Source of the DNA: JALQXV01 sp964540445
GTDB lineage: Bacteria; Patescibacteriota; Saccharimonadia; Saccharimonadales; 2-12-FULL-41-12
NCBI GenBank assembly: GCA_964540445.1
Contig: CAZIMF010000019.1
Span: 1 to 15,392 of the forward strand
Direction of reading: 5' to 3'
Length of the DNA stretch: 15,392 bases
Part shown: piece after piece, positions 4,671 to 11,105 of the stretch
How the letters are laid out: each line of letters begins with the position of its first letter
Position numbering within the stretch: the first letter of the stretch is position 1
Notes under the pieces: model-generated
What the model was told of the DNA's origin: nothing
Database searches by the model: none
Seen by the model: the letters and a program-made list of their open reading frames with translations, nothing else
Position numbers and translations under genes: made by a program

Positions 4671-5135
4671 TTATTTTGTCTTACTTAAGACAAATCGAAC
4701 GATGAACTGAGCCAGGGCTACAATAATCAACCCTACTATCGCGTAAATTACCGTGTTCTTGCCGCTGCTTACTTTGGCAGAGTCGCCGCCGGAGGTAATA
4801 TATTTAGCACCACCGATAATGATGAAGATGACAGCCAAGATACCGACAATAACGCTAATAATGTTAACTATCGCTGTTATAAGTTTATTAACCTTAGCCT
4901 CTGAGGCTGTTTGGGTACATTCGCCACCAGGGGCCTTTACGGCACAGGCGTCATTATTGGCGCATGAAGTATCACTACCTTCGGTCACTGTGAGGTTGGC
5001 TCCTTCGCACAAGTTACTCTTGACTCCTTGCGCTCCGGCGGCAGGGGCGTGAACAACACCTACCCAGGCAAAACCAAGCGCTAGTAATGAAAGGATGATG
5101 ACGTGTATCGGGTGTATCTTTTTTATGGATTGCAT
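4671..5135 (-). CDS. T4SS pilin-like protein, array member 7
   Basis: A 154-residue pilin-like protein. Basic start (K5, K6), hydrophobic signal helix 12-30, likely cleavage around A-G-A-Q (33-36). The exposed part has four cysteines (C43, C58, C64, C73) instead of the usual two, with C-E-G-A-N-L resembling the other members. Helices at about 86-108 and 127-147 flank T-S-G-G-D-S; the end is V-R-F-V-L-S-K. It is the closest relative of members 8 and 9. AAGG lies 8 nt before the ATG, inside the end of the preceding gene; the gap to that gene is 3 nt. The 78-nt gap that follows is the largest in the array. Confidence 0.85.
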   Translation of the reverse strand: MQSIKKIHPIHVIILSLLALGFAWVGVVHAPAAGAQGVKSNLCEGANLTVTEGSDTSCANNDACAVKAPGGECTQTASEAKVNKLITAIVNIISVIVGILAVIFIIIGGAKYITSGGDSAKVSSGKNTVIYAIVGLIIVALAQFIVRFVLSKTK

Positions 5136-5138
5136 TTT

Positions 5139-5594
5139 TTAAACCTTACCTAGTACGAAACGTACAATTACTTGTGAGAGGGCAACAACTATTAAACCAA
5201 CCAAGGCGTAAATTACAGTATTTTTAGCAGAACTTATCTTAGCTGCATCTCCTGCCGAAGTAATATACTTTGCTCCGCCAAGAATTATGAATATAACAGC
5301 AAGGATCCCAACAATAATACTAAGGATAGTAATAACCTGCTTAACAATTTTATCTATCTGACTGCCCGAACTTGGGGTAGCCGCATCTGCGGCGTCTACC
5401 TTACCATCGCCGTTTTTATCTTCACAGGGGTTGTAGTCGGCTGAGGCAGGTCGGATCGATAGATTCGAGCCGCTACATAAGCTGCTGTCCGGGCTAAACT
5501 GAGCCGAGACAGGTGCGGTAGCTGCGCACGCTGACAAGATAGCAAACCCAAGGGTGGCGAGTGCTGCAATTATTGGTTTTTGGGGTAGTTTCAT
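5139..5594 (-). CDS. T4SS pilin-like protein with a dockerin/EF-hand-like calcium loop, array member 6
   Basis: A 151-residue pilin-like protein. Signal region 1-32 with both a lipobox-like L-S-A-C (20-23) and a signal peptidase I-like V-S-A-Q (29-32). The exposed region has C40 and C57, followed at once by D59-K-N-G-D-G-K-V-D-A-A-D70, which fits the 12-residue EF-hand/dockerin loop pattern with Asp or Asn at positions 1, 3, 5, 9 and 12. Helices at about 86-108 and 127-147 flank T-S-A-G-D. The open frame reaches upstream to 5621, but the ATG at 5594 is preferred: it gives a proper signal peptide and has AAGGA 10 nt upstream, inside the last codons of member 5. It ends 3 nt before member 7. 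Confidence 0.84.
   Translation of the reverse strand: MKLPQKPIIAALATLGFAILSACAATAPVSAQFSPDSSLCSGSNLSIRPASADYNPCEDKNGDGKVDAADAATPSSGSQIDKIVKQVITILSIIVGILAVIFIILGGAKYITSAGDAAKISSAKNTVIYALVGLIVVALSQVIVRFVLGKV
5385..5420 (-). other. EF-hand/dockerin-type calcium-binding loop in pilin member 6
   Basis: Codons for D-K-N-G-D-G-K-V-D-A-A-D. Only one loop is present, in the predicted exposed segment; the other eight pilins lack it. Confidence 0.65.
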
Positions 5595-5601
5595 CTGTGT
5601 T

Positions 5602-6000
5602 TTATATCCTTGAGAGTACAAATCGAACGATTACTTGTGCCAAGGCGACGATAATAAGCCCAACTATAGCATAGATAATGCCGTTTTTAGCAGCTCCGAC
5701 ACCATTAGAATCTCCGCCGGAAGTAACAAACTTAAGACCATTAACAATTATTGCAATAACGGCAATAATTCCGATAAGTACACTCAAGATATTAACTATG
5801 GCCTGAACTGTCTTATTAAGTTTAACTGCAGCAGTATCTGATTGACAATTAGCATTACTGCCACTCAAGTTAGCCCCTTTACACGCTTCGTCTTTTGCCG
5901 CATCAAAGAGCGCAGCATGTGCTGCGTTAGGTCCTGCAATCGTGATAAATGATCCCGTAAGTACTGCGGCGAAGAGGAGGATTTTTTTAAATATATTCAT
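5602..6000 (-). CDS. T4SS pilin-like protein, array member 5
   Basis: A 132-residue pilin-like protein, shorter than members 6-9. The signal peptide (1-29) ends near A-A-H-A. Exposed part about 30-58 with C40 and C52; C-K-G-A-N-L matches the C-x-G-[AS]-[NE] motif of its neighbours. Two helices (about 65-88 and 109-128) flank T-S-G-G-D-S and end in V-R-F-V-L-S-R-I. A good Shine-Dalgarno AAGGA lies 9-10 nt before the ATG. The 19-nt gap to member 4 has no terminator, so cotranscription is likely. The last codons supply the ribosome binding site for member 6. Confidence 0.85.
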   Translation of the reverse strand: MNIFKKILLFAAVLTGSFITIAGPNAAHAALFDAAKDEACKGANLSGSNANCQSDTAAVKLNKTVQAIVNILSVLIGIIAVIAIIVNGLKFVTSGGDSNGVGAAKNGIIYAIVGLIIVALAQVIVRFVLSRI

Positions 6001-6019
6001 AACGTTACTTCCTTATCTT

Positions 6020-6424
6020 TTATAGTTTTATAAGTACAAAGCTTACCAGTGCCTGGGCGATACCCGCTATTGCAAGCGCGACACAAGCATATATTATCTG
6101 CTCACGGGCGTTTGCGACGTCTTGCGGATTGCTGCCTGAGGTAATAATTTTAAGTCCTGCCAGAATAATAACAATAACAGCGACAATAGCCACGACAGTC
6201 GTTAGCACAGCAGCCAGCTTGCTCAGTATTCCTCCTTCGCCCGTAATCGGATTGGCACCGTTTAGATTTTTATCTTTACAGATTGCCGGAGTATTATCTG
6301 CCGCCTGACCTTCGTATTTTTTGCAGGTATCACGGCTAAAGACATCGACAGCGTAGGCCGAAGCAGGAACTGCAAAGAGGGGAACAGCGGCTAGAAATAG
6401 AAGCAATAAAGAACGCTTAAACAT
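6020..6424 (-). CDS. T4SS pilin-like protein, array member 4
   Basis: A 134-residue pilin-like protein. Signal peptide with K3-R4, hydrophobic core 5-20, likely cleavage after A-S-A (21-23) or A-Y-A. Exposed segment with C34 and C49, then a Gly-rich N-P-I-T-G-E-G-G linker. Helices at about 68-92 and 110-132 flank T-S-G-S-N-P, a G-x-N-P variant intermediate between the distal G-G-D and proximal G-N-P types. An extra C114 lies in helix 2. The ATG follows directly after the stop codon of member 3 (TAAATG), with GGGAG 7-8 nt upstream, which indicates translational coupling. Confidence 0.83.
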   Translation of the reverse strand: MFKRSLLLLFLAAVPLFAVPASAYAVDVFSRDTCKKYEGQAADNTPAICKDKNLNGANPITGEGGILSKLAAVLTTVVAIVAVIVIILAGLKIITSGSNPQDVANAREQIIYACVALAIAGIAQALVSFVLIKL

Positions 6425-6739
6425 TTAGAGTCTCCCTACTAATGTAAGCACCATAGCTTCGGCAGTTAGCGAAATAACCAAGCCAACTAACGCATATATT
6501 ATGGTCTTCTTTGCCCGAGAAACATTATCTGGGTTACCTTCGCTAGCTGCTAAGTTAATTGCTGCAATTATGATGATAACCACTGCGAGGGCGGCAAAAA
6601 CGGCAAAAACAATGGAAAGAATATTTTTGATTTGGCCGGAATCTGCGCCAACTTGAGGCAGTACGCTTAGACAATCTGTATCAGAGGAGTCTGGTGGGCA
6701 GTTCTTTGGTTTACCCTGTGCAAAAAATAAATGCAACAT
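6425..6739 (-). CDS. T4SS pilin-like protein without clear signal peptide, array member 3
   Basis: The shortest member, 104 residues. The N-terminus is brief (M-L-H-L-F-F-A-Q) and lacks a basic, long signal peptide; C14 and C23 follow in a short polar segment (9-35). Helices at about 37-61 and 79-100 flank S-E-G-N-P-D-N-V-S-R-A-K, the loop form typical of T4SS pilin-like proteins. It may be inserted through helix 1 alone. AGGAAGG lies 9 nt before the ATG, inside the previous gene, and TAA-ATG joins both ends to its neighbours (5' to member 2, 3' to member 4). Confidence 0.82.
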   Translation of the reverse strand: MLHLFFAQGKPKNCPPDSSDTDCLSVLPQVGADSGQIKNILSIVFAVFAALAVVIIIIAAINLAASEGNPDNVSRAKKTIIYALVGLVISLTAEAMVLTLVGRL

Positions 6740-7105
6740 TTAGTTAAACCTTCCTGCTATATAGCTGACGACGGCGATGGCGGCGATGGCTATTACAACT
6801 CCGGTAAGACCATCTGTAACCGTGTTCTTAGCCGAACTCATTTTATCTGGATTACCTCTTGACGTTATATACTTCTGGCCGCCAATCAACACATAGGCAA
6901 TAGCGATAAGAATGGCAAGTCGCAACAATATCTCGGTAACAGCTAACGCAATGAGCCAAACGTCATTAAGTTGCGTTAACTTTGGCTCACAGGTATCGGC
7001 TCCATCTAAATATTTATACCAGGTAGGGAAGCCGAAGAAACTCTTATCGCAGGCTGCTGCAAAGTTCGTAAGGCTCGGGAAATACGTTAAAAGTAAATTA
7101 ATCAT
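6740..7105 (-). CDS. T4SS pilin-like protein, array member 2
   Basis: A 121-residue protein. An N-terminal hydrophobic stretch (1-18) is followed by an aromatic, Cys-paired segment (C19 and C39; F-F-G-F-P-T-W-Y-K-Y). Helices at about 49-75 and 97-117 flank T-S-R-G-N-P-D-K-M-S-S-A-K. Unlike the distal members it has no clean signal peptidase site and keeps an amphipathic helix before helix 1. It starts 2 nt after the stop of member 1 with only a weak ribosome binding site, so coupling to upstream translation is likely. It ends with TAAATG into member 3. Confidence 0.8.
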   Translation of the reverse strand: MINLLLTYFPSLTNFAAACDKSFFGFPTWYKYLDGADTCEPKLTQLNDVWLIALAVTEILLRLAILIAIAYVLIGGQKYITSRGNPDKMSSAKNTVTDGLTGVVIAIAAIAVVSYIAGRFN

Positions 7106-7107
7106 AG

Positions 7108-7917
7108 CTATATAAGCCCTATTATACTCTCAATATAGGGCTGGGTCGGTACTACCATAGAACCGGCAAACACACCGCCCGGAACAATATACTGGACGAA
7201 TGAAAAAGCAAAAATGTAGATTAGCAACCCAATCAGAGAGTTTTGAATTCGGCTTTTGGCAGCTTGAGTTGCTTCGGGATTGCCTTCGGATGAACTGTAC
7301 TGGATGCCGGCTGCGATGATTGAGATGACAACAATGATACCGACACCGGCCGACATTAATCGAATAAGCGAATAAACCATGTCATTTATAGGTGGCGTTC
7401 CGCTTGGGGCAGACTCGCCCATGCACCCCAAGTTAAATTTTGTCTCAACGGCGTCTTCAGTATTGCCGCACTGGAAATTCTTATTGCCGGTTGCAAATAC
7501 CGACTCTTTGCCCGTTGTACCTGTTGAGGCTGAATTGGTTGGTGCATTTTTAAAGTCTTTTGCCCGGTTCTTTATACAGTCATCTTTTCGATCAGGCACA
7601 GTAATTTTATCGCAATCTTTAGCAACCGCCGTGTCACAGGCTTGTGGTCGGACCTTTGCCCGGCAGGCATCTATCACCGCGTGAAAGGGAGCTACTGCAG
7701 CCCGGATACAGTCATCTTTTCGGTCGGGGCTGGCACTATCGCACTTTTTTACGGCTGCCTCACACTTATCAATATTGATTTTATCGGCGCAACTAGTAGG
7801 ATTACCGTCGGCAGAAACCGAGATACTGGCAATTAGTACTATTAGTATCGCCGCAACCGCACATATGATTGCAGCAAGGAAGGGGTGTTGGTGGATTGTT
7901 TTTGAGCTATTCTTCAT
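7108..7917 (-). CDS. Cysteine-rich pilin-like protein, array member 1 (first gene of the array)
   Basis: A 269-residue protein, about twice the size of the others. Signal/anchor helix 13-34 ends near S-V-S-A (33-36). The exposed region (37-178) has ten cysteines (43, 52, 59, 70, 85, 94, 102, 114, 150, 165) and an internal duplication: P-D-R-K-D-D-C-I occurs twice, 44 residues apart. The C-terminal part has two helices (about 184-206 and 225-246) flanking S-S-E-G-N-P-E-A-T-Q-A-A-K, the pilin-like loop. The even cysteine number suits an all-disulfide module, possibly a tip or adhesive subunit (inference). As the first gene of the minus-strand operon it lies next to the divergent promoter region at 7918-8062. 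No Shine-Dalgarno is visible. Confidence 0.82.
   Translation of the reverse strand: MKNSSKTIHQHPFLAAIICAVAAILIVLIASISVSADGNPTSCADKINIDKCEAAVKKCDSASPDRKDDCIRAAVAPFHAVIDACRAKVRPQACDTAVAKDCDKITVPDRKDDCIKNRAKDFKNAPTNSASTGTTGKESVFATGNKNFQCGNTEDAVETKFNLGCMGESAPSGTPPINDMVYSLIRLMSAGVGIIVVISIIAAGIQYSSSEGNPEATQAAKSRIQNSLIGLLIYIFAFSFVQYIVPGGVFAGSMVVPTQPYIESIIGLI
7574..7590 (-). repeat. Internal repeat copy 1 in pilin member 1
   Basis: 17 nt identical to 7706-7722, exactly 44 codons apart, inside the codons for P-D-R-K-D-D-C-I. Marks an internal duplication of the Cys-rich module. Confidence 0.75.
7706..7722 (-). repeat. Internal repeat copy 2 in pilin member 1
   Basis: Second copy of the 17-nt identity, encoding the same D-R-K-D-D-C region upstream in the protein. 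Confidence 0.75.
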
Positions 7918-8062
7918 TTTCTATGTTTTTATGTAGCCTTTTAACATATTGTGCGTGGTTTTGTATTTTTTTTCAAGCATAAGAAACTCGACTTCTGGTA
8001 TTATGTGGTCTATTATTGAGTGTAAAGGCTTCAGCTATATATAGGTCTGCACCACTAACGAA
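7918..8062. promoter_or_regulatory. Divergent control region between pilin array and T4SS core operon
   Basis: The 145-nt AT-rich gap is the only large gap between the two divergent operons. For the plus strand, TTGAGT (8016-8021) and TATATA (8038-8043) with a 16-nt spacer form a possible promoter, giving a leader of about 12 nt. On the minus strand TTGAAA and CAATAT are present with a 19-nt spacer, and TACATA lies 12 nt before the ATG; the exact promoter is uncertain. No operator or riboswitch was recognised. Confidence 0.5.
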
Positions 8063-9130
8063 ATGAAAAAACAAAGAAGAATTTCAACTTATCTAACACG
8101 CGCCACTCTTTTGGCTGCTGCCGGAATTATATCTTTGGTTTCGGTGCTTACGTTCATGCCTATACCGCAGGCCCATGCTATCGGCGAAGAGTATGCTCTT
8201 TATTTTAATGACGACCCAGCCACTAAACGCGCGGTGGCCGATGCCTGGCAAGGTAAAAACAATTACGGTGATCCGGGCTGGTCTAAAATGCAGGTGCTAG
8301 CAACGGGTGGCTTTTGGGGCGATGGCGCGACGCTACCGTTTGACGAAAAGTTAACTAATGAGTTTGCACAAACTGCCGCCGGAGTAACAACAGGCAACGA
8401 ACCGTTCTTCTCTAAACGATACTTCTGCGGTAAAGACGACGGGGTAAACAAGATAACATTTACTCGTCCGCCCGAGGATCAGGCCTACTACGAAGTATTT
8501 TATGCAGTCGGTTTATATAGTACCGATAATAATGGCGATACGTTTGTAACTCGAAGTTCTTACGACGCAGCCAAAGGTGTAGCTAGTGTGCAAAGCTTTG
8601 CCCTCACTCCAGGAGGATTTAACAGACGAACCACTGTCTACGACATAACAACGGTTGACAAAGGGCCAGGCGATCTCGCAAAAGATAATGGCAACCAAAA
8701 CGATTCTACGGGAAGATTCGGTATCAGCGACGCGAACCAAAAGTGTCGTCCGGAGTTTGGTAATTTTAATCTCCCTAGATTCCAAGGCTTAAGCTCCACA
8801 GCTAAAGAAAAATTTAAAAAAGCCGCTACCACTGCAGCCGATTCAATCGCTAATGGAGGAGGTAACCCTGATGCCCCCCAGGCCGACTGCGATACCAAAG
8901 CCAGCTCTCCGCTCAGTTGGATTATCTGTCCGGTAGTCGATTTGGGCGCAAACTTGAGTGATTTTGTTTTTAAAGACATTGTTGCGCCCTTACTTAAAGA
9001 CGTACCGGTTTCTACCGACAGCGGAACGCCAAGCTTTAAAACTTGGCAGCAGTTCCGCCTAATCGGCAACATAATTTTGGTTGGTAGCTTGCTGGCTATT
9101 GTTTACTCTCAAACAAAGGGGAGCAAATAA
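8063..9130 (+). CDS. Secreted, C-terminally membrane-anchored protein paired with the VirB6-like protein
   Basis: A 355-residue protein. A signal peptide with K2-K3-R5-R6, hydrophobic core 14-32 and A-H-A (37-39) cleavage site leads to a large extracytoplasmic domain (40-280) with four cysteines (C122, C228, C276, C289). An amphipathic stretch (282-312) and one transmembrane helix (333-349) follow. I recognise no enzymatic motif. In related CPR genomes I recall single long proteins with a similar exposed domain followed directly by a TrbL/VirB6-like channel; here the stop codon TAA overlaps the next ATG (TAATG), so it looks like the N-terminal half of such a protein encoded separately. Likely part of the T4SS membrane complex, presenting a domain outside the cell. 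Confidence 0.75.
   Translation: MKKQRRISTYLTRATLLAAAGIISLVSVLTFMPIPQAHAIGEEYALYFNDDPATKRAVADAWQGKNNYGDPGWSKMQVLATGGFWGDGATLPFDEKLTNEFAQTAAGVTTGNEPFFSKRYFCGKDDGVNKITFTRPPEDQAYYEVFYAVGLYSTDNNGDTFVTRSSYDAAKGVASVQSFALTPGGFNRRTTVYDITTVDKGPGDLAKDNGNQNDSTGRFGISDANQKCRPEFGNFNLPRFQGLSSTAKEKFKKAATTAADSIANGGGNPDAPQADCDTKASSPLSWIICPVVDLGANLSDFVFKDIVAPLLKDVPVSTDSGTPSFKTWQQFRLIGNIILVGSLLAIVYSQTKGSK
9117..9123 (+). promoter_or_regulatory. Ribosome binding site at the TAATG junction
   Basis: AGGGGAG ends 6 nt before the ATG at 9130. It shows that the downstream protein is started anew rather than made by frameshifting. Confidence 0.65.
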
Positions 9131-11046
9131 TGTTAGATGCATACGCTGTACGAAAAGCCATTCCGCGTATTGTGTTGGCTGTTATTGGCATCAACTTATC
9201 TATATACCTGTGTGTCGCCTTAGTTGATGCAACGAACGTAGTCGGTGGCGGCCTGGCACGATTACTTGTCGGACCATTCCAGAACGCTGATGCCACAGTC
9301 TTTGACGTACCCACCGATCCGACAAACGCCATCGTAGGAGGTGTAGGGGTTTATTTAGCGGCAGGTCCGCTAACAGCAGCTGTCGGTTCTATGTTTACCA
9401 CTGTTGTATTTGGAGGGCTCCCCGCCATTTTAAGCGCACTTGGTTCTTTACTCTTTTTGCTCATCCCAATCGGGCTACTAGCTTTGGCAATTATTGTTAC
9501 CGTAGTTATTCGGCAGGCACTGTTATTCTTCTTGATTGTTGTCTCGCCGGTTGCTGTCGCTTGTTACGTTTTGCCGGGTACCGAAAAATACTTTAAAGCA
9601 TGGTTTGATTTGTTTTCCAAAACGCTCATCGTCTACCCAATAATTGCCCTCATGTTTGCCTTATCTGATGTATTTGGCTCAATTATCTTTACCAGCAACA
9701 CCGGTGGCCTGCAGGGCGTCGCAAAAATTATCACAGGTATTATCGTTATCTACGCGCCGCTATTCTTAATACCGTTTGCCTTTAAGTTCGCCGGTGGTGC
9801 CCTAGGCAAAATCGGTGCCCTTGCCAGCGGCCTCGGAGATAAAGCCGGCAAAAGCGGCTTCATTAAAGATCGTGTCGACTACCGAAAACAAAAACTCAAA
9901 GACCAGAACCTCCAAAGCCGAGTGGCAGCGTACCGAAAAGCTTCAACAGCAGCCGATACCCACGGGGGTCTTCGGGGCTATTATGCTGGCAGGAGGGCTA
10001 AAGGCTTATCAGGGTATAAGGCCGACATACTCGATCGTGAAGCAGAACTTACTAAGCGAGATATGGAGAAACGAGATGCAACTAAAAATTATGGCGACGA
10101 CTCGCTCATCCGTGCCTACACCGTTAACAAAGACCTGGCAGACAGGCAAAGAGCCGCGGGGCAAGGGGAGGGCACGCTATGGCGCTACGCTACCGATGCT
10201 CAAGGCAACAGAACTGGAGGCGTAGAGTATCAAAGTGCCGGGGGCTCATGGCAAAACGAAACTTCAGTTAATGAAGCACAGCGCAAGTATGGCAGGAAGA
10301 ATGTGAGCCAGTACCAACAGTCCCTGTCTTACGAAATGCAGAAAGCCAATACTCAAGCCCAGCAAGACAATCTTGTGCGAAGCTTTGGTGAAACTGCTGA
10401 CGAATGGGGCATGGATAGCAACCAAGCTAATGGGGCATGGATTGGTGCCGGGTTTGCAAACCAAGATAAGAACCTTCAATGGAAACACGCTCGTTGGGAT
10501 AATAATGACGGTTCATTCAAGACTAGCGCCATGGGAGAAAATCTGCTTACTGAAGTTGATGAAGCTAAGGGCAGCTACGAAGCAGGTCGCTACAATGCCG
10601 ATACCTGGACGACTATGAGCAGAACGGTAGCTGATACAGGCGCAGCCAAGATGGCCGCAGACGATACTGTTGCTAAGCTAAGCGCGAAGACTACTCGAAC
10701 TGCCGATGAGGATAGACAGCTTGCTGCTGCTCAAGCAGATAGCGTTAAACACGACGCAACACTGCAACGTGCTGCACGAATTGTTGACTCTATTCGTACG
10801 GAACATCCTGAAGTCATTGATGGCAAGCCTACTGGCAAGATGATCACAAGTATAGGTGCGGGCGCTTCTGGAAGAACGAAAGAAGAAATGACAGCCTTTG
10901 CCGGGATTACCGATCAGTTCGCTGGCAAATATGTAGCACCTGAAGGCTTCTTTCCTCCAGGTACATCACCCCCAAATCGACCTCAAGGTCAGGTCGAAGA
11001 CGCCCTTAACGATACTGATGCAGGCCGCCAATCTCGAACTAGATAA
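9130..11046 (+). CDS. TrbL/VirB6-like polytopic membrane protein with long hydrophilic tail
   Basis: A 638-residue protein. Residues 1-235 hold about six transmembrane helices (roughly 11-33, 66-90, 104-127, 128-147, 163-188, 196-220). The block with R-Q-A-L-L-F-F and S-P-V-A, then Y-F-K-A-W-F at about 154-159, resembles TrbL/VirB6-like inner-membrane channel proteins of CPR T4SS-like clusters. Residues 236-638 are soluble, rich in Ala, Gln, Lys, Asp and Arg and probably cytoplasmic, with several helical or coiled segments; function unknown. VirB6/TrbL proteins form the membrane channel or platform of T4SS. Its first residues (L-D-A-Y-A-V-R-K) continue smoothly from the TM helix that ends the preceding gene, supporting a split two-gene arrangement. 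It is coupled by TAATG and a good ribosome binding site. Confidence 0.82.
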   Translation: MLDAYAVRKAIPRIVLAVIGINLSIYLCVALVDATNVVGGGLARLLVGPFQNADATVFDVPTDPTNAIVGGVGVYLAAGPLTAAVGSMFTTVVFGGLPAILSALGSLLFLLIPIGLLALAIIVTVVIRQALLFFLIVVSPVAVACYVLPGTEKYFKAWFDLFSKTLIVYPIIALMFALSDVFGSIIFTSNTGGLQGVAKIITGIIVIYAPLFLIPFAFKFAGGALGKIGALASGLGDKAGKSGFIKDRVDYRKQKLKDQNLQSRVAAYRKASTAADTHGGLRGYYAGRRAKGLSGYKADILDREAELTKRDMEKRDATKNYGDDSLIRAYTVNKDLADRQRAAGQGEGTLWRYATDAQGNRTGGVEYQSAGGSWQNETSVNEAQRKYGRKNVSQYQQSLSYEMQKANTQAQQDNLVRSFGETADEWGMDSNQANGAWIGAGFANQDKNLQWKHARWDNNDGSFKTSAMGENLLTEVDEAKGSYEAGRYNADTWTTMSRTVADTGAAKMAADDTVAKLSAKTTRTADEDRQLAAAQADSVKHDATLQRAARIVDSIRTEHPEVIDGKPTGKMITSIGAGASGRTKEEMTAFAGITDQFAGKYVAPEGFFPPGTSPPNRPQGQVEDALNDTDAGRQSRTR

Positions 11047-11105
11047 TTCTTTAAAAGTCTCATAACAGTTAAAAACTAAGCTCTATACAATTTATGTTTT
11101 GGGGC
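11047..11105. other. Convergent gap after the VirB6-like gene
   Basis: 59 AT-rich nt between convergent stops. I see no strong hairpin with a T run. An 11-nt direct repeat GGCTTAACGCC occurs at 11103-11113 and 11122-11132, across the stop codon of the minus-strand gene. Confidence 0.4.

Noticed and set aside
3729..5052. Plus-strand open frames (3729-3938, 4231-4425, 4753-5052) repeated opposite the pilins
   Set aside because: They are similar to each other only because the pilin genes beneath are similar; they are reverse-strand shadows of the helix region.
5525..5535. Lipobox L-S-A-C in pilin member 6 as proof of a lipoprotein
   Set aside because: The same N-terminus also has a good signal peptidase I site (V-S-A-Q) and sibling pilins lack a lipobox, so lipidation cannot be called.
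9117..9132. Programmed frameshift joining the secreted protein and the VirB6-like protein
   Set aside because: The A-rich and G-rich stretch looks suggestive, but there is no good slippery heptamer plus downstream structure, and a properly spaced ribosome binding site with ATG explains the junction.
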